DNA of 64,000 nucleotides, from NCBI RefSeq assembly GCF_001308875.1, contig NZ_KQ465111.1, positions 62,001 through 126,000 on the forward strand. The letters run 5' to 3'. Position 1 is the stretch's first letter. Each line of letters starts with the position of its first letter. The translations under genes and the position numbers were made by a program. Below, piece after piece: positions 49,012 through 57,822 of this stretch. The stretch comes from Lysinibacillus sp. ZYM-1. GTDB taxonomy: Bacteria > Bacillota > Bacilli > Bacillales_A > Planococcaceae. The notes beneath the pieces are model-generated. The model had not been told where the DNA came from, searched no databases, and saw nothing but the letters and a program-made list of their open reading frames with translations.

Positions 49012-50049
49012 ATGACTAAGCAGTTAACAGTTGCAGTTGTTGGGGCAACAGGAGCAGTAGGTTCAAAAATGATGGAGCAATTAATAAAACGTAAATTTCC
49101 GATTGGAAACATAAAATTTCTAGCTTCTGCACGTTCAGCAGGTAAATCAATCGAGTTTAATGGTCAAACATATACAATTGAAGAAGCGACACCTGAAGCT
49201 TTTGAAGGCGTCAATGTCGCTTTATTCTCAGCTGGAGGTTCCGTATCAGCTGTGCTTGCACCCGAGGCAGCAAAGCGTGGTGCGGTAGTTATTGATAATA
49301 CGAGCCATTTCCGAATGGATCCAGAGGTACCACTTGTTGTACCTGAAGTGAATAGAGGCGACCTGGCGAAGCATAAAGGGATTATTGCAAACCCAAACTG
49401 CTCAACAATTCAAATGGTGGCTGCGCTTGAACCAATTCGTAAATCATTTGGTTTAACAAAAGTGATTGTTTCAACGTATCAAGCAGTTTCAGGTGCAGGT
49501 ATTACTGCTATTCAAGAATTAAAGGCACAAAGCGCAAACTGGGAAGCAGGTAAGGATGTAGAAGCAAATATTTTACCATCTGGTAGTGATAAACGCCATT
49601 ACCCAATCGCTCGTAATGTCATTCCACAAATTGATAAATTCACAGATAATGGATTTACATACGAAGAAATGAAAATGATTAATGAGACGAAAAAAATTAT
49701 GCATGCACCAGAGCTAAAAGTAGCTGCTACTTGCGTTCGTGTGCCAGTCGTTTCAGGTCACTCTGAGTCTGTTTATATTGAGGTTGAGAAAGAAACATCA
49801 ATCCAAGAGATTTTTGAAGTATTACGCAATGCACCAGGTTTGGAATTACAAGATGATATTGCAACACAAACTTACCCTATGCCTATTTATGCAGAAGGGG
49901 AAGACGCTACTTTTGTAGGACGTATCCGTCAAGATTTAGACAATAAAAAAGGATTCCATCTATGGATCGTTTCTGACAATCTATTAAAAGGTGCTGCATT
50001 AAACTCTATCCAAATTGCAGAAGCAATGCTTGAGGATAACTTACTATAA
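49012..50049 (+). CDS. asd: Aspartate-semialdehyde dehydrogenase
   Basis: The 345-residue NADPH enzyme makes aspartate semialdehyde for lysine, diaminopimelate, threonine and methionine synthesis. The nucleotide motif VVGATGAVGSKMMEQ and catalytic Cys130 in ANPNCSTIQ are clear, as is RVPVVSGHSESVY. In sporulating cells it also feeds dipicolinate synthesis. Followed 13 bases later by dapA with no dapG between. Confidence 0.97.
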   Translation: MTKQLTVAVVGATGAVGSKMMEQLIKRKFPIGNIKFLASARSAGKSIEFNGQTYTIEEATPEAFEGVNVALFSAGGSVSAVLAPEAAKRGAVVIDNTSHFRMDPEVPLVVPEVNRGDLAKHKGIIANPNCSTIQMVAALEPIRKSFGLTKVIVSTYQAVSGAGITAIQELKAQSANWEAGKDVEANILPSGSDKRHYPIARNVIPQIDKFTDNGFTYEEMKMINETKKIMHAPELKVAATCVRVPVVSGHSESVYIEVEKETSIQEIFEVLRNAPGLELQDDIATQTYPMPIYAEGEDATFVGRIRQDLDNKKGFHLWIVSDNLLKGAALNSIQIAEAMLEDNLL

Positions 50050-50062
50050 GAGGGGTGTAAGG

Positions 50063-50962
50063 ATGAATTTAGGTCGAATTGGAACGGCTATGATTACGCC
50101 GTTCAAAGATGATGGCACGATAAATTATCCAGAATTAGAACGTATTATTAATCATTTGATCGACAATGGTACAGATTGTATTGTTGCTTGTGGTACGACT
50201 TCTGAAAATCCAACAATGTCTACTGAGGAAAAAATAGAGGTTGTTCGCTTTACAGTAGAAAAAGTAGCTGGTCGCGTACCAGTTATTGCAGGTACAGGAG
50301 ACAATGAAACAGCATACTCCATAGCGATGACCCATAAAGCAGAAGAAAATGGAGCAGATGGCATAATGCTTGTAGCTCCATACTACAATAAGCCTAATCA
50401 GCGTGGGATATTTGCTCACTTTGAAACGATTGCTAAACAAACAAGTCTCCCAGTTATGCTTTATAATGTCCCTGGGCGTACAGGTGTGAATGTTGCCTAT
50501 GAAACTTCTGTTGCATTAAGCAAGATTCCTAATATTGCTTGGATTAAAGAAGCAAGCGGCAATTTAGATCAGATGGGTGATGTTATTGAAAATGTTGATC
50601 CAGATGATGATTTCTTAGTGTATAGCGGAGATGATGGTTTAACATTGCCATTAATGGCAATTGGCGGGGCAGGCATTATTTCAGTAGCTGCGCATGTTGT
50701 AGGCAATGATATGCAATTAATGATTAAAGCGTTTGAAGAAGGAAATCATAAGCTAGCAGCCAAAATTCACCGAGCATTATTACCTCTAGTACGCGCGCTA
50801 TTCGCTCAACCGAACCCTTCACCGATTAAATATGCGATGACAAAACTTGGCTTTGATACACTCAATGTTCGTTTGCCAATGATGGAAATGACAGATGAAG
50901 AGAAGGCAAACTTTGACCGCATTTGGGATACGTATCAAGAAAAAGCGAGAACTTTTAGATAA
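50063..50962 (+). CDS. dapA: 4-hydroxy-tetrahydrodipicolinate synthase
   Basis: The 299-residue Schiff-base aldolase condenses pyruvate with aspartate semialdehyde. Lys162 in AWIKEASGNLDQM forms the Schiff base, Tyr134 lies in LYNVPGRTG and the GTTSE pyruvate motif is at about residue 44. I choose ATG 50063 behind GAGGGGTG; the longer open frame would run into asd. Together with dpaA/dpaB and asd it completes the route to dipicolinate. Confidence 0.97.
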   Translation: MNLGRIGTAMITPFKDDGTINYPELERIINHLIDNGTDCIVACGTTSENPTMSTEEKIEVVRFTVEKVAGRVPVIAGTGDNETAYSIAMTHKAEENGADGIMLVAPYYNKPNQRGIFAHFETIAKQTSLPVMLYNVPGRTGVNVAYETSVALSKIPNIAWIKEASGNLDQMGDVIENVDPDDDFLVYSGDDGLTLPLMAIGGAGIISVAAHVVGNDMQLMIKAFEEGNHKLAAKIHRALLPLVRALFAQPNPSPIKYAMTKLGFDTLNVRLPMMEMTDEEKANFDRIWDTYQEKARTFR

Positions 50963-50967
50963 ATAAG

Positions 50968-51004
50968 AAACGAGGCTGATAATTCTAATCAGCCTCGTTT
51001 TTTC
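50968..51004 (+). terminator. Intrinsic terminator after dapA
   Basis: AAACGAGGCTGAT (50968-50980) pairs perfectly with ATCAGCCTCGTTT (50988-51000), seven-base loop, then T run. Confidence 0.9.
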
Positions 51005-51222
51005 ATTCAGAAATCCATAATTCCTCATCCTTAAAAATACTTTAATAACTCTATTTCTATAAGTAATCCAATATCTGTTTTTCCATCTACTAACAATAAG
51101 CAAAAGAAAGAAAATCTATTTCCAATGCGAAACATGTATTTTTAATTTGTGCTAAAGCTTTGCAAACCGTATAATAAATGTTAAGTGGTTGCTGTTCGGG
51201 ATATTTTTTAGGAGGAAATAAA

Positions 51223-52890
51223 TTGACAAAAAAGAAAAATGAATTAATTCGTATCATCCCTCTTGGGGGTGTGGGCGAAATTGGAAAAGCAATGTACGTA
51301 GTAGAAATTGATGAAGAGCTATTTGTAGTAGATAGCGGCTTAATGTTCCCAGAGGACGAGATGCTAGGCATAGATATCGTTATCCCTGACATTACGTACT
51401 TAGAAGAAAATAAAGAGCGTGTGAAAGGTATTTTCTTAACACACGGTCATGAAGATGCAATTGGCTCTATTGCCTATATATTGCAAAAAATAAAGGCACC
51501 CGTGTACGGTTCAAAATTAACAATTGCTCTAGCAAAGGAACATTTAAAAGAATTACCTGCACCACATCAGGTAAAGTTTTTTGAAGTAACAAACCGTAGT
51601 CGTATGAATTTCAACTCAACGTATGTAACATTCTTCCACACAACACATAGTATTCCCGATTCGTTAGGGGTTGTGTTCCATACATCTGAAGGCGCGATTG
51701 TTCATACAGGAGAGTTCAAATTCGATCAATCAGCGACAGGTAAATTTAAACCTGATCTAGCGAAAATGGCTCAGTTAGGGGAAGACGGTGTCTTTATCCT
51801 ATTATCCGAGTCTTGCGAAGCTGAAAGACCAGGATATACGACATCGGAAATTGTGATTGAAGAACAATTATCAAAAACATTCCACTCAGCACCAGGTCGT
51901 ATTTTAGTAGCAGTTTATGCATCGAATTTTATCCGAATTCAACAAGTATTCGCTCAAGCTCAGAAATCATTCCGTAAAGTAGTGATTGTAGGTAAGCCAT
52001 TAGAAAAAGCTGTAGATTTAGGTGTACAACTTGGCTATTTAACTGTTGAAGAGGATACAATTATTCCAATTTCAGAAATGCAAAAGTATCAAGATGATGA
52101 AATTATCATTATTGCAACAGGTAATAAAGGAGAGCCTCTAGATGCTTTAGAAAAAATCGTTCGCAAGCACCATCGTGACATTAAAATTAAACAGGGTGAT
52201 ACTGTTTTAATTACGTTTACACCTTCTCCAGGCATGGAAGTACAAATGGCTAACACGATGAACTCCATTTCTAAAGCTGGGGCTGAGATTCTGACTTCTA
52301 GTAAAAATGTTCATGTGTCAGGTCATGGTAGCCAAGAAGATTTAAAACTTATGTTAAATTTAATGCAGCCAAAGTACTTTATTCCTGTTCAAGGTGAGTA
52401 CCGTATGCTTATTGCTCACTCTAAATTAGCACAACAACTGGGTATGCAAAAATCACAAATATTTATCGCCGATAAAGGGGATATTGTCGAATATAAAAAT
52501 AATAAAATGCGCATGAGTGGTCGTGTACAAGCTGGTAACGTCTTAATAGATGGTATTGGTGTAGGCGATGTGGGTAATATTGTTCTTCGTGATCGTAAAT
52601 TATTATCACAGGATGGTATTTTCATTGTGGTCGTGACATTAAATCGTGCTCAAAAGAAAATTGCATCTGGTCCCGAAATTTTATCACGAGGCTTTGTATA
52701 TGTTCGTGAATCAGAAGAGTTAATGGTCGAGGCATCAGATATCGCGAGGAATGTTATTGAAAAATATGTAGGGAAAGATACATTTGAATGGACGAATATT
52801 AAGCAGGAAATTCGTGATACTTTGAATACGTATTTATTCCAGAAAACAAAGCGTCGCCCAATGATTATTCCAATCATAATGGAGTATTAA
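51223..52890 (+). CDS. rnjB: Ribonuclease J2
   Basis: This 555-residue metallo-beta-lactamase/beta-CASP ribonuclease partners RNase J1 in RNA decay and maturation. The TTG at 51223 behind TTTAGGAGGAAA is the likely start, and the length then equals B. subtilis RnjB. The metal motif reads H74-G-H76-E-D78-A79, with Ala where active RNase J1 has His. SDSxxAERPGYT-like SESCEAERPGYT, VSGHGSQEDLKLM and the C-terminal KTKRRPMIIPIIMEY are conserved. The position after dapA agrees with rnjB rather than rnjA. Confidence 0.93.
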   Translation: MTKKKNELIRIIPLGGVGEIGKAMYVVEIDEELFVVDSGLMFPEDEMLGIDIVIPDITYLEENKERVKGIFLTHGHEDAIGSIAYILQKIKAPVYGSKLTIALAKEHLKELPAPHQVKFFEVTNRSRMNFNSTYVTFFHTTHSIPDSLGVVFHTSEGAIVHTGEFKFDQSATGKFKPDLAKMAQLGEDGVFILLSESCEAERPGYTTSEIVIEEQLSKTFHSAPGRILVAVYASNFIRIQQVFAQAQKSFRKVVIVGKPLEKAVDLGVQLGYLTVEEDTIIPISEMQKYQDDEIIIIATGNKGEPLDALEKIVRKHHRDIKIKQGDTVLITFTPSPGMEVQMANTMNSISKAGAEILTSSKNVHVSGHGSQEDLKLMLNLMQPKYFIPVQGEYRMLIAHSKLAQQLGMQKSQIFIADKGDIVEYKNNKMRMSGRVQAGNVLIDGIGVGDVGNIVLRDRKLLSQDGIFIVVVTLNRAQKKIASGPEILSRGFVYVRESEELMVEASDIARNVIEKYVGKDTFEWTNIKQEIRDTLNTYLFQKTKRRPMIIPIIMEY

Positions 52891-52932
52891 TGAAAACAGC
52901 TCATCGTGAAGGCTTTGAGGAAAAGTAAATGG

Positions 52933-52973
52933 AAAAGGATTTTCTCCCAATTGCGGTGGAAAATCCTTTTTTT
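52933..52973 (+). terminator. Intrinsic terminator after rnjB
   Basis: AAAAGGATTTTC (52933-52944) pairs perfectly with GAAAATCCTTTT (52959-52970), then TTT. Confidence 0.88.
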
Positions 52974-53043
52974 GAAATATTCGAGTTCTACATGGTATGA
53001 TTCGCTACATATATAAAATGGATTGCAGAAGAAGGTGATAGAG

Positions 53044-55335
53044 ATGGCGGTTAGTAAAAGAAAAAAGGTTACTAAAAGCAAAGCAACAACAGAAAAAAAA
53101 GAAATGCATCCGCTTATGTATGAAATTCTAGGACTGCTCTTAATTGCGCTGGCAGTCATCATGATTTTTGAATACGGTATGATTGGGCGTACGCTACAAA
53201 CAATCGCAATGTTTCTTTTAGGAAATTTACATTTTGCGGTTCCGTTTATGCTGATATTCGTTGCGTTATTAATGATGATTGGACGTAAAAAAGTAGGTAT
53301 TAAAGACCGATTAATACTTGGTATGGTGCTTATTATTATGAGCTTAACGATTTTTAGTCATGGCATATTATTTGAACAATTATCGAAATCAGGTGGCCTT
53401 TTATCTGATTCTGTTCTACGTGAATCATGGCGAATTTTAATTAATACAGAGGGTATTATTCATCGCAGTAATGCACTAGGCGGTGGAATGCTTGGTGCCC
53501 TATTATTTAGTGGCCTACACGTATTATTTGAAGCATCAGGTGCAAGGGTCGTTGCTTGGGTTATTTTCTTTATAGGACTGATTCTGGTCACTGGTAAAGC
53601 ATTAGTGCCTTATTTAGCTGAAAGAACGCCAGATCTATTTGGTAAATGGAAAAAGAAACATCGAGACAAGAAAAAAAATGCACCTAAAAAACCAAGTAAT
53701 CGTCGTTCAAGGGCAGAAAGTGTGGATGAGATTGCAGCGGTCAATCAAACTACTGATATGTCTGAGCAAGAAGAAGAAATACCTCATGAACCAATTATCT
53801 CTGCATTTACGCAAAATGTGTCTCAGGAAAGAGCCATATTTGATCATACAGACATGGTGGAAACTGAACAGGATGAAGCAGTGGATGAGGTTCACATACA
53901 GGGCACAGATGCTGTAGAAAACGCTGACTACCAGCTTCCATCTTATAATCTATTACAATTACCACCACAACATGACCAAAGTGGAGAATATTCAGTAATC
54001 CAGGCAAATGCTAAAAAGCTTGAACAAACATTGCAAAGCTTTGGTGTAAAGGCAAAGGTCACACAAGTTCATTTAGGACCAGCTGTTACAAAATATGAAA
54101 TTTTACCTGATATCGGAGTCAAGGTAAGTAAAATAGTGAATCTGCAGGATGATCTGGCGCTAGCACTGGCTGCCAAAGATATTCGCATGGAGGCGCCAAT
54201 CCCTGGCAAATCTGCCATTGGCATTGAAGTACCAAACAGTGAGGTAGCCATTGTCACTTTACGTGAGGTATTAGAATCGAAAGATGGTGCTAAGCCGGAA
54301 GCATTGTTGCAGGTAGCATTTGGACGAGATATTACGGGACAGGCTGTGCTAGCAGAGCTCAATAAAATGCCCCATCTATTAGTAGCGGGTTCAACGGGCA
54401 GTGGGAAAAGTGTTTGTATAAATGGCATTGTTGTATCCATACTAATGCGTACAAAACCGCATGAAGTAAAGCTAATGATGATTGACCCGAAAATGGTGGA
54501 GTTAAACGTTTATAACGGTATTCCCCATTTATTGGCACCAGTTGTGACAGATGCACGAAAGGCTTCGCAAGCCTTGAAAAAAGTTGTTTCAGAAATGGAA
54601 CGTCGTTATGACCTGTTTTCCCATACTGGAACGCGAAATATTGAGGGCTATAATACGCATGTACAAAAAGTTAATGAGCAAACAGACGAAAAGCATCCTA
54701 AGCTACCTTATATTGTAGTCATTGTGGATGAGTTAGCAGATTTGATGATGGTCGCATCTAGTGATGTGGAGGATTCGATTACACGTCTAGCCCAAATGGC
54801 ACGTGCGGCTGGAATCCATTTGATTATTGCAACGCAAAGACCAAGTGTAGATGTTTTAACAGGTGTCATTAAAGCTAATATTCCGTCTAGAATTGCTTTT
54901 GCAGTTTCTTCAGCCATTGATTCGAGGACGATTTTAGATATGGGTGGAGCAGAACGATTACTCGGACGTGGAGATATGTTATTTTTACCTGCGGGTGCTT
55001 CCAAACCTAAAAGGGTACAAGGTGCCTTTTTATCCGATCAAGAGGTTGAGGCTGTCGTGAATTTTGTTATAGAACAGCAAAAGGCACAGTATCAGGAGGA
55101 GATGATTCCTACCGAAGAAGAAACCATTTTAGAGGAAACAGATGAATTATATGACGAAGCAGTGCAATTAGTTGTCAGTATGCAAACAGCATCTGTATCT
55201 ATGCTTCAGCGTCGTTTCCGAATAGGCTATTCAAGGGCTGCACGTATTGTTGATCAGATGGAACAACGCGGGATTGTCGGGCCTCCTGAGGGCAGTAAAC
55301 CTCGTCAAGTTCTTATTCATCAATACGACAATTAA
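53044..55335 (+). CDS. spoIIIE: DNA translocase SpoIIIE/FtsK
   Basis: This 763-residue translocase pumps chromosomal DNA across the sporulation septum. There are about four N-terminal membrane segments (residues about 25-180), an acidic variable linker, an alpha/beta motor domain (Walker [14 protein letters not shown], Walker [40 protein letters not shown]) and a C-terminal gamma winged helix ([29 protein letters not shown]) that reads orienting DNA sequences. I choose ATG 53044 after GAAGGTG; the longer frame starts before it. B. subtilis tepA, usually between rnjB and spoIIIE, is absent here. Confidence 0.95.
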   Translation: MAVSKRKKVTKSKATTEKKEMHPLMYEILGLLLIALAVIMIFEYGMIGRTLQTIAMFLLGNLHFAVPFMLIFVALLMMIGRKKVGIKDRLILGMVLIIMSLTIFSHGILFEQLSKSGGLLSDSVLRESWRILINTEGIIHRSNALGGGMLGALLFSGLHVLFEASGARVVAWVIFFIGLILVTGKALVPYLAERTPDLFGKWKKKHRDKKKNAPKKPSNRRSRAESVDEIAAVNQTTDMSEQEEEIPHEPIISAFTQNVSQERAIFDHTDMVETEQDEAVDEVHIQGTDAVENADYQLPSYNLLQLPPQHDQSGEYSVIQANAKKLEQTLQSFGVKAKVTQVHLGPAVTKYEILPDIGVKVSKIVNLQDDLALALAAKDIRMEAPIPGKSAIGIEVPNSEVAIVTLREVLESKDGAKPEALLQVAFGRDITGQAVLAELNKMPHLLVAGSTGSGKSVCINGIVVSILMRTKPHEVKLMMIDPKMVELNVYNGIPHLLAPVVTDARKASQALKKVVSEMERRYDLFSHTGTRNIEGYNTHVQKVNEQTDEKHPKLPYIVVIVDELADLMMVASSDVEDSITRLAQMARAAGIHLIIATQRPSVDVLTGVIKANIPSRIAFAVSSAIDSRTILDMGGAERLLGRGDMLFLPAGASKPKRVQGAFLSDQEVEAVVNFVIEQQKAQYQEEMIPTEEETILEETDELYDEAVQLVVSMQTASVSMLQRRFRIGYSRAARIVDQMEQRGIVGPPEGSKPRQVLIHQYDN

Positions 55336-55430
55336 ACACAAAATGGATGGGCCTTTCTGTATTTATGTCCATTTATTTGCAACGAAATTGAACAAAGGAT
55401 GAATTCTATAACAGATTTTATTTAAAACTG

Positions 55431-55459
55431 TTTATTTCATTCTGCAAAAATGTTATATT
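55431..55459 (+). promoter_or_regulatory. Candidate promoter of the ymfC-type regulator gene
   Basis: TTTATT (55431-55436) and TATATT (55454-55459) are 17 bases apart; TG at 55451-55452 makes an extended -10. Confidence 0.5.
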
Positions 55460-55486
55460 TATGAACGATTAGTAGGAATGTTGTAC

Positions 55487-55500
55487 ATCAGATGTCTGAT
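55487..55500. promoter_or_regulatory. Candidate GntR operator upstream of ymfC
   Basis: ATCAGA-TG-TCTGAT is a perfect 6-bp inverted repeat about 20 bases after the predicted transcription start, followed by an extra CTCTGAT half-site. Its place in the leader of a GntR gene suggests autoregulation. Confidence 0.45.
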
Positions 55501-55522
55501 CTCTGATTTGGTGGTGATATAT

Positions 55523-56251
55523 GTGACTATTAAAGCAGATCATCGTCATCTCTATCTTCAAGTAATCGATCGTTTAAAATCTGACATTGAGGCCGGCATT
55601 TTTAAAGAAAATGAAAAGCTGCCTTCAGAATTTGAATTATCGAAATCACTAGGAGTCAGTCGAGCAACACTTAGAGAAGCTCTTCGACTGTTGGAAGAGG
55701 AAAATGTGATTGTGCGCCGACATGGGGTTGGGACTTTTGTCAACCCTAAGCCGTTGTTTACATCAGGCATCGAGCATTTATCGAGCATTTCTTCTATGAT
55801 CGAGGCAGCAGGTATGGAGCCAGGTTCCCGTTTTTTAAAGGCAACTGAGCACGTACCTTCTGAGGAAGATTTAAAACGCTTCCAATGTGATGGCGACGAT
55901 AAAATACTCACGATTGAACGTGTCAGAACAGCGGATGGTGAGCCAGTAGTTTACTGTATAGACAGGCTACCCGCAAGCTTCCTGCCTACTGACTTTGTTG
56001 AAAAGAAAGAAGTTTCACTGTTCTCTGCTCTAGAGCAATCTGGCAAAATTCATGTAGCTTATGCTGTAACATATATTGATCCAGTCGGGTATCATGAACA
56101 AGCCTCACCGATTTTAAATTGTGGACGGGAAACAGCTCTTCTAGTGTTAAAGCAGTTGCATTACGATGACCATGATCAAGTAGTGCTCTATTCAAAAAAT
56201 TATTTCCGAGCTGATAAATTCAGCTTCCATGTAGTTCGTAAACGGGTGTAG
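55523..56251 (+). CDS. ymfC: GntR-family regulator YmfC
   Basis: The 242-residue HutC-subfamily regulator has an N-terminal winged helix ([57 protein letters not shown]) and a C-terminal UTRA ligand domain ([22 protein letters not shown]). The GTG at 55523 behind GGTGGTGA is the best start, giving [13 protein letters not shown] as in B. subtilis YmfC. It precedes the nucleoside-type transporter and may control it; the ligand is unknown. Confidence 0.88.
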   Translation: MTIKADHRHLYLQVIDRLKSDIEAGIFKENEKLPSEFELSKSLGVSRATLREALRLLEEENVIVRRHGVGTFVNPKPLFTSGIEHLSSISSMIEAAGMEPGSRFLKATEHVPSEEDLKRFQCDGDDKILTIERVRTADGEPVVYCIDRLPASFLPTDFVEKKEVSLFSALEQSGKIHVAYAVTYIDPVGYHEQASPILNCGRETALLVLKQLHYDDHDQVVLYSKNYFRADKFSFHVVRKRV

Positions 56252-56305
56252 AACATTTCTAAATTTTTTTCCTGCTAATTACAATACCTTTGGGGGGTTA
56301 ATTAA

Positions 56306-57388
56306 ATGAAAAAACGTAAATTTGGTTTAGTATTAACATCAGTATTAGCGGCAAGTGCAATTTTAGGTGCTTGTGGTGCAAAAGACGAAAAACCTGCAAA
56401 AGAAAATGATAATGCTTCAGGCGGAGAAAAATCAGAAGAAGCATTCTCAGTAGCAATGGTTACTGACGTAGGTGGCGTTGATGACAAATCATTCAACCAA
56501 TCTGCATGGGAAGGTGTTCAAACTTACGGAAAAGAACACGATCTTAAAAAAGGTGATGGTGGTTTTGACTACCTACAATCAGCTTCAGATGCTGATTATG
56601 AAACAAACTTAAACAACTTAATTCGTCGTGACTTTAACTTAGTATATGGTATTGGTTTCATGATGGCTGATGCAATCGATGCAGTAGCTTCAGAAAACCC
56701 AGATAATCACTTTGCTTTAATTGATGCTGAAGTTGAAGCGGACAACGTAGTGAACGTACTGTTCAAAGAGCAAGAAGGTGCTTTCTTAGCAGGTGTTGCT
56801 GCAGCTAAAATGTCTAAAACAGGTAAAATCGGCTTCGTAGGTGGCGTTGATATCCCAGTTATTAACCGCTTCCACGCTGGTTTTGTTGAAGGGGCTAAAG
56901 CAGCCGACCCAGATATTGACATCCAAGTAAAATACACTGCTGCATTCGATAAAGCAGATCTAGGAAAAATCACTGCTAACAGCATGTACTCTTCAGGTGT
57001 AGATGTAATCTTCCACGCTGCTGGTGCAACTGGTAATGGTGTATTCTCTGAAGCAAAAGAGCGTAAAGCAAAAGATCCAAATGCAGATGTATGGGTAATC
57101 GGTGTAGATGCTGACCAATACGAAGAAGGTAAAGTAGACGATAAAACAAACGTAACATTAACTTCTATGTTAAAAGGTGTTAATACGGCAGTAGTAGATA
57201 TTTCAAACAGAGCGAAAAATGGTGACTTCCCAGGTGGAGAAACACTTGTGTATGGTTTAGCTGAAGATGGTGTTAAACTTGCAGATTCTCGCGGTGCGAT
57301 TCCAGAAGATGTACAAAAAGTAATCGATGAATATAAAGATAAAATTGCTAAGGGTGAAATCAAAGTTCCAGAAAAAGTGGAAAAATAA
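56306..57388 (+). CDS. BMP-family nucleoside-binding lipoprotein (NupN-like)
   Basis: The 360-residue lipoprotein has a signal peptide with lipobox ILGAC (Cys near residue 23) and an acidic linker. The BMP (purine nucleoside receptor A-like) fold is visible from AMVTDVGGVDDKSFNQSAWEGV, IGFMMADAIDAVASENPD, GKIGFVGGVDIPVINRFHAGFVEGAKA and VWVIGVDADQYEEG. Related proteins in B. subtilis (NupN) and Treponema bind purine nucleosides. The ATPase and two permeases follow after a terminator and a 430-base gap. Confidence 0.9.
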   Translation: MKKRKFGLVLTSVLAASAILGACGAKDEKPAKENDNASGGEKSEEAFSVAMVTDVGGVDDKSFNQSAWEGVQTYGKEHDLKKGDGGFDYLQSASDADYETNLNNLIRRDFNLVYGIGFMMADAIDAVASENPDNHFALIDAEVEADNVVNVLFKEQEGAFLAGVAAAKMSKTGKIGFVGGVDIPVINRFHAGFVEGAKAADPDIDIQVKYTAAFDKADLGKITANSMYSSGVDVIFHAAGATGNGVFSEAKERKAKDPNADVWVIGVDADQYEEGKVDDKTNVTLTSMLKGVNTAVVDISNRAKNGDFPGGETLVYGLAEDGVKLADSRGAIPEDVQKVIDEYKDKIAKGEIKVPEKVEK

Positions 57389-57399
57389 TTCAACTCTTG

Positions 57400-57442
57400 A
57401 TCATCATAAGGGACTTTTAAGAAGGACCTTATGATGATTTTT
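57400..57442 (+). terminator. Terminator between the binding-protein and ATPase genes
   Basis: ATCATCATAAGG (57400-57411) pairs perfectly with CCTTATGATGAT (57427-57438), then a short T run. Partial termination here would make binding protein more abundant than the membrane subunits. Confidence 0.85.
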
Positions 57443-57822
57443 CAATCTATCGTTATATTTAGATTATTCGCAATTCTCTATTTAGCTAGATTTATATGAA
57501 CCTTATAGAGGTAGATTAATAATTTTCATAATGATGGTAACAAGTTAATAGAAGAAAGGTTTCTAACGATGACCTTTCCTGTATTAATTTAGCAAAACAC
57601 CTACCTCTATAGGTGGGATTATATTAGTAAATAAAAGATAGCCTCTGGTATTGAAAGCAATCATAGAATTAGTTGTAAATGAAAACGCTAACGGTCATCT
57701 AATCTACTACATTTCATATACCGGACGTATTGCCAATCTGTACCATAAGTCATAGTAGATGCAGATACTATACGCTAAGGCGAAATTACTTAATAAAAGT
57801 GCCTATTAAGGGAGTGACAATA
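57443..57822 (+). other. Leader region of the nucleoside transporter ATPase gene, with competing stems
   Basis: A 380-base stretch with no gene. TATAGAGGTAG (57504-57514) is a perfect complement of CTACCTCTATA (57601-57611), while the latter also falls within a local hairpin CACCTA/TAGGTG (57598-57603, 57610-57615). A third hairpin, GAAAGGT/ACCTTTC (57554-57560, 57572-57578), lies between. TTGAAA (57651-57656) and TGTAAA (57674-57679) form a weak promoter pair 17 bases apart. I do not recognise a purine riboswitch core. Confidence 0.45.

Noticed and set aside
56707-57393. A 228-codon open frame on the minus strand opposite the BMP lipoprotein gene
   Set aside because: It is a mirror of a highly expressed plus-strand gene with strong codon bias; it has Ser/Pro/Thr-rich composition typical of antisense frames and no recognisable motif.
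57443-57822. Possible purine riboswitch before the nucleoside transporter ATPase gene
   Set aside because: The conserved purine aptamer core and its two kissing loops are not recognisable; only competing stems are seen.
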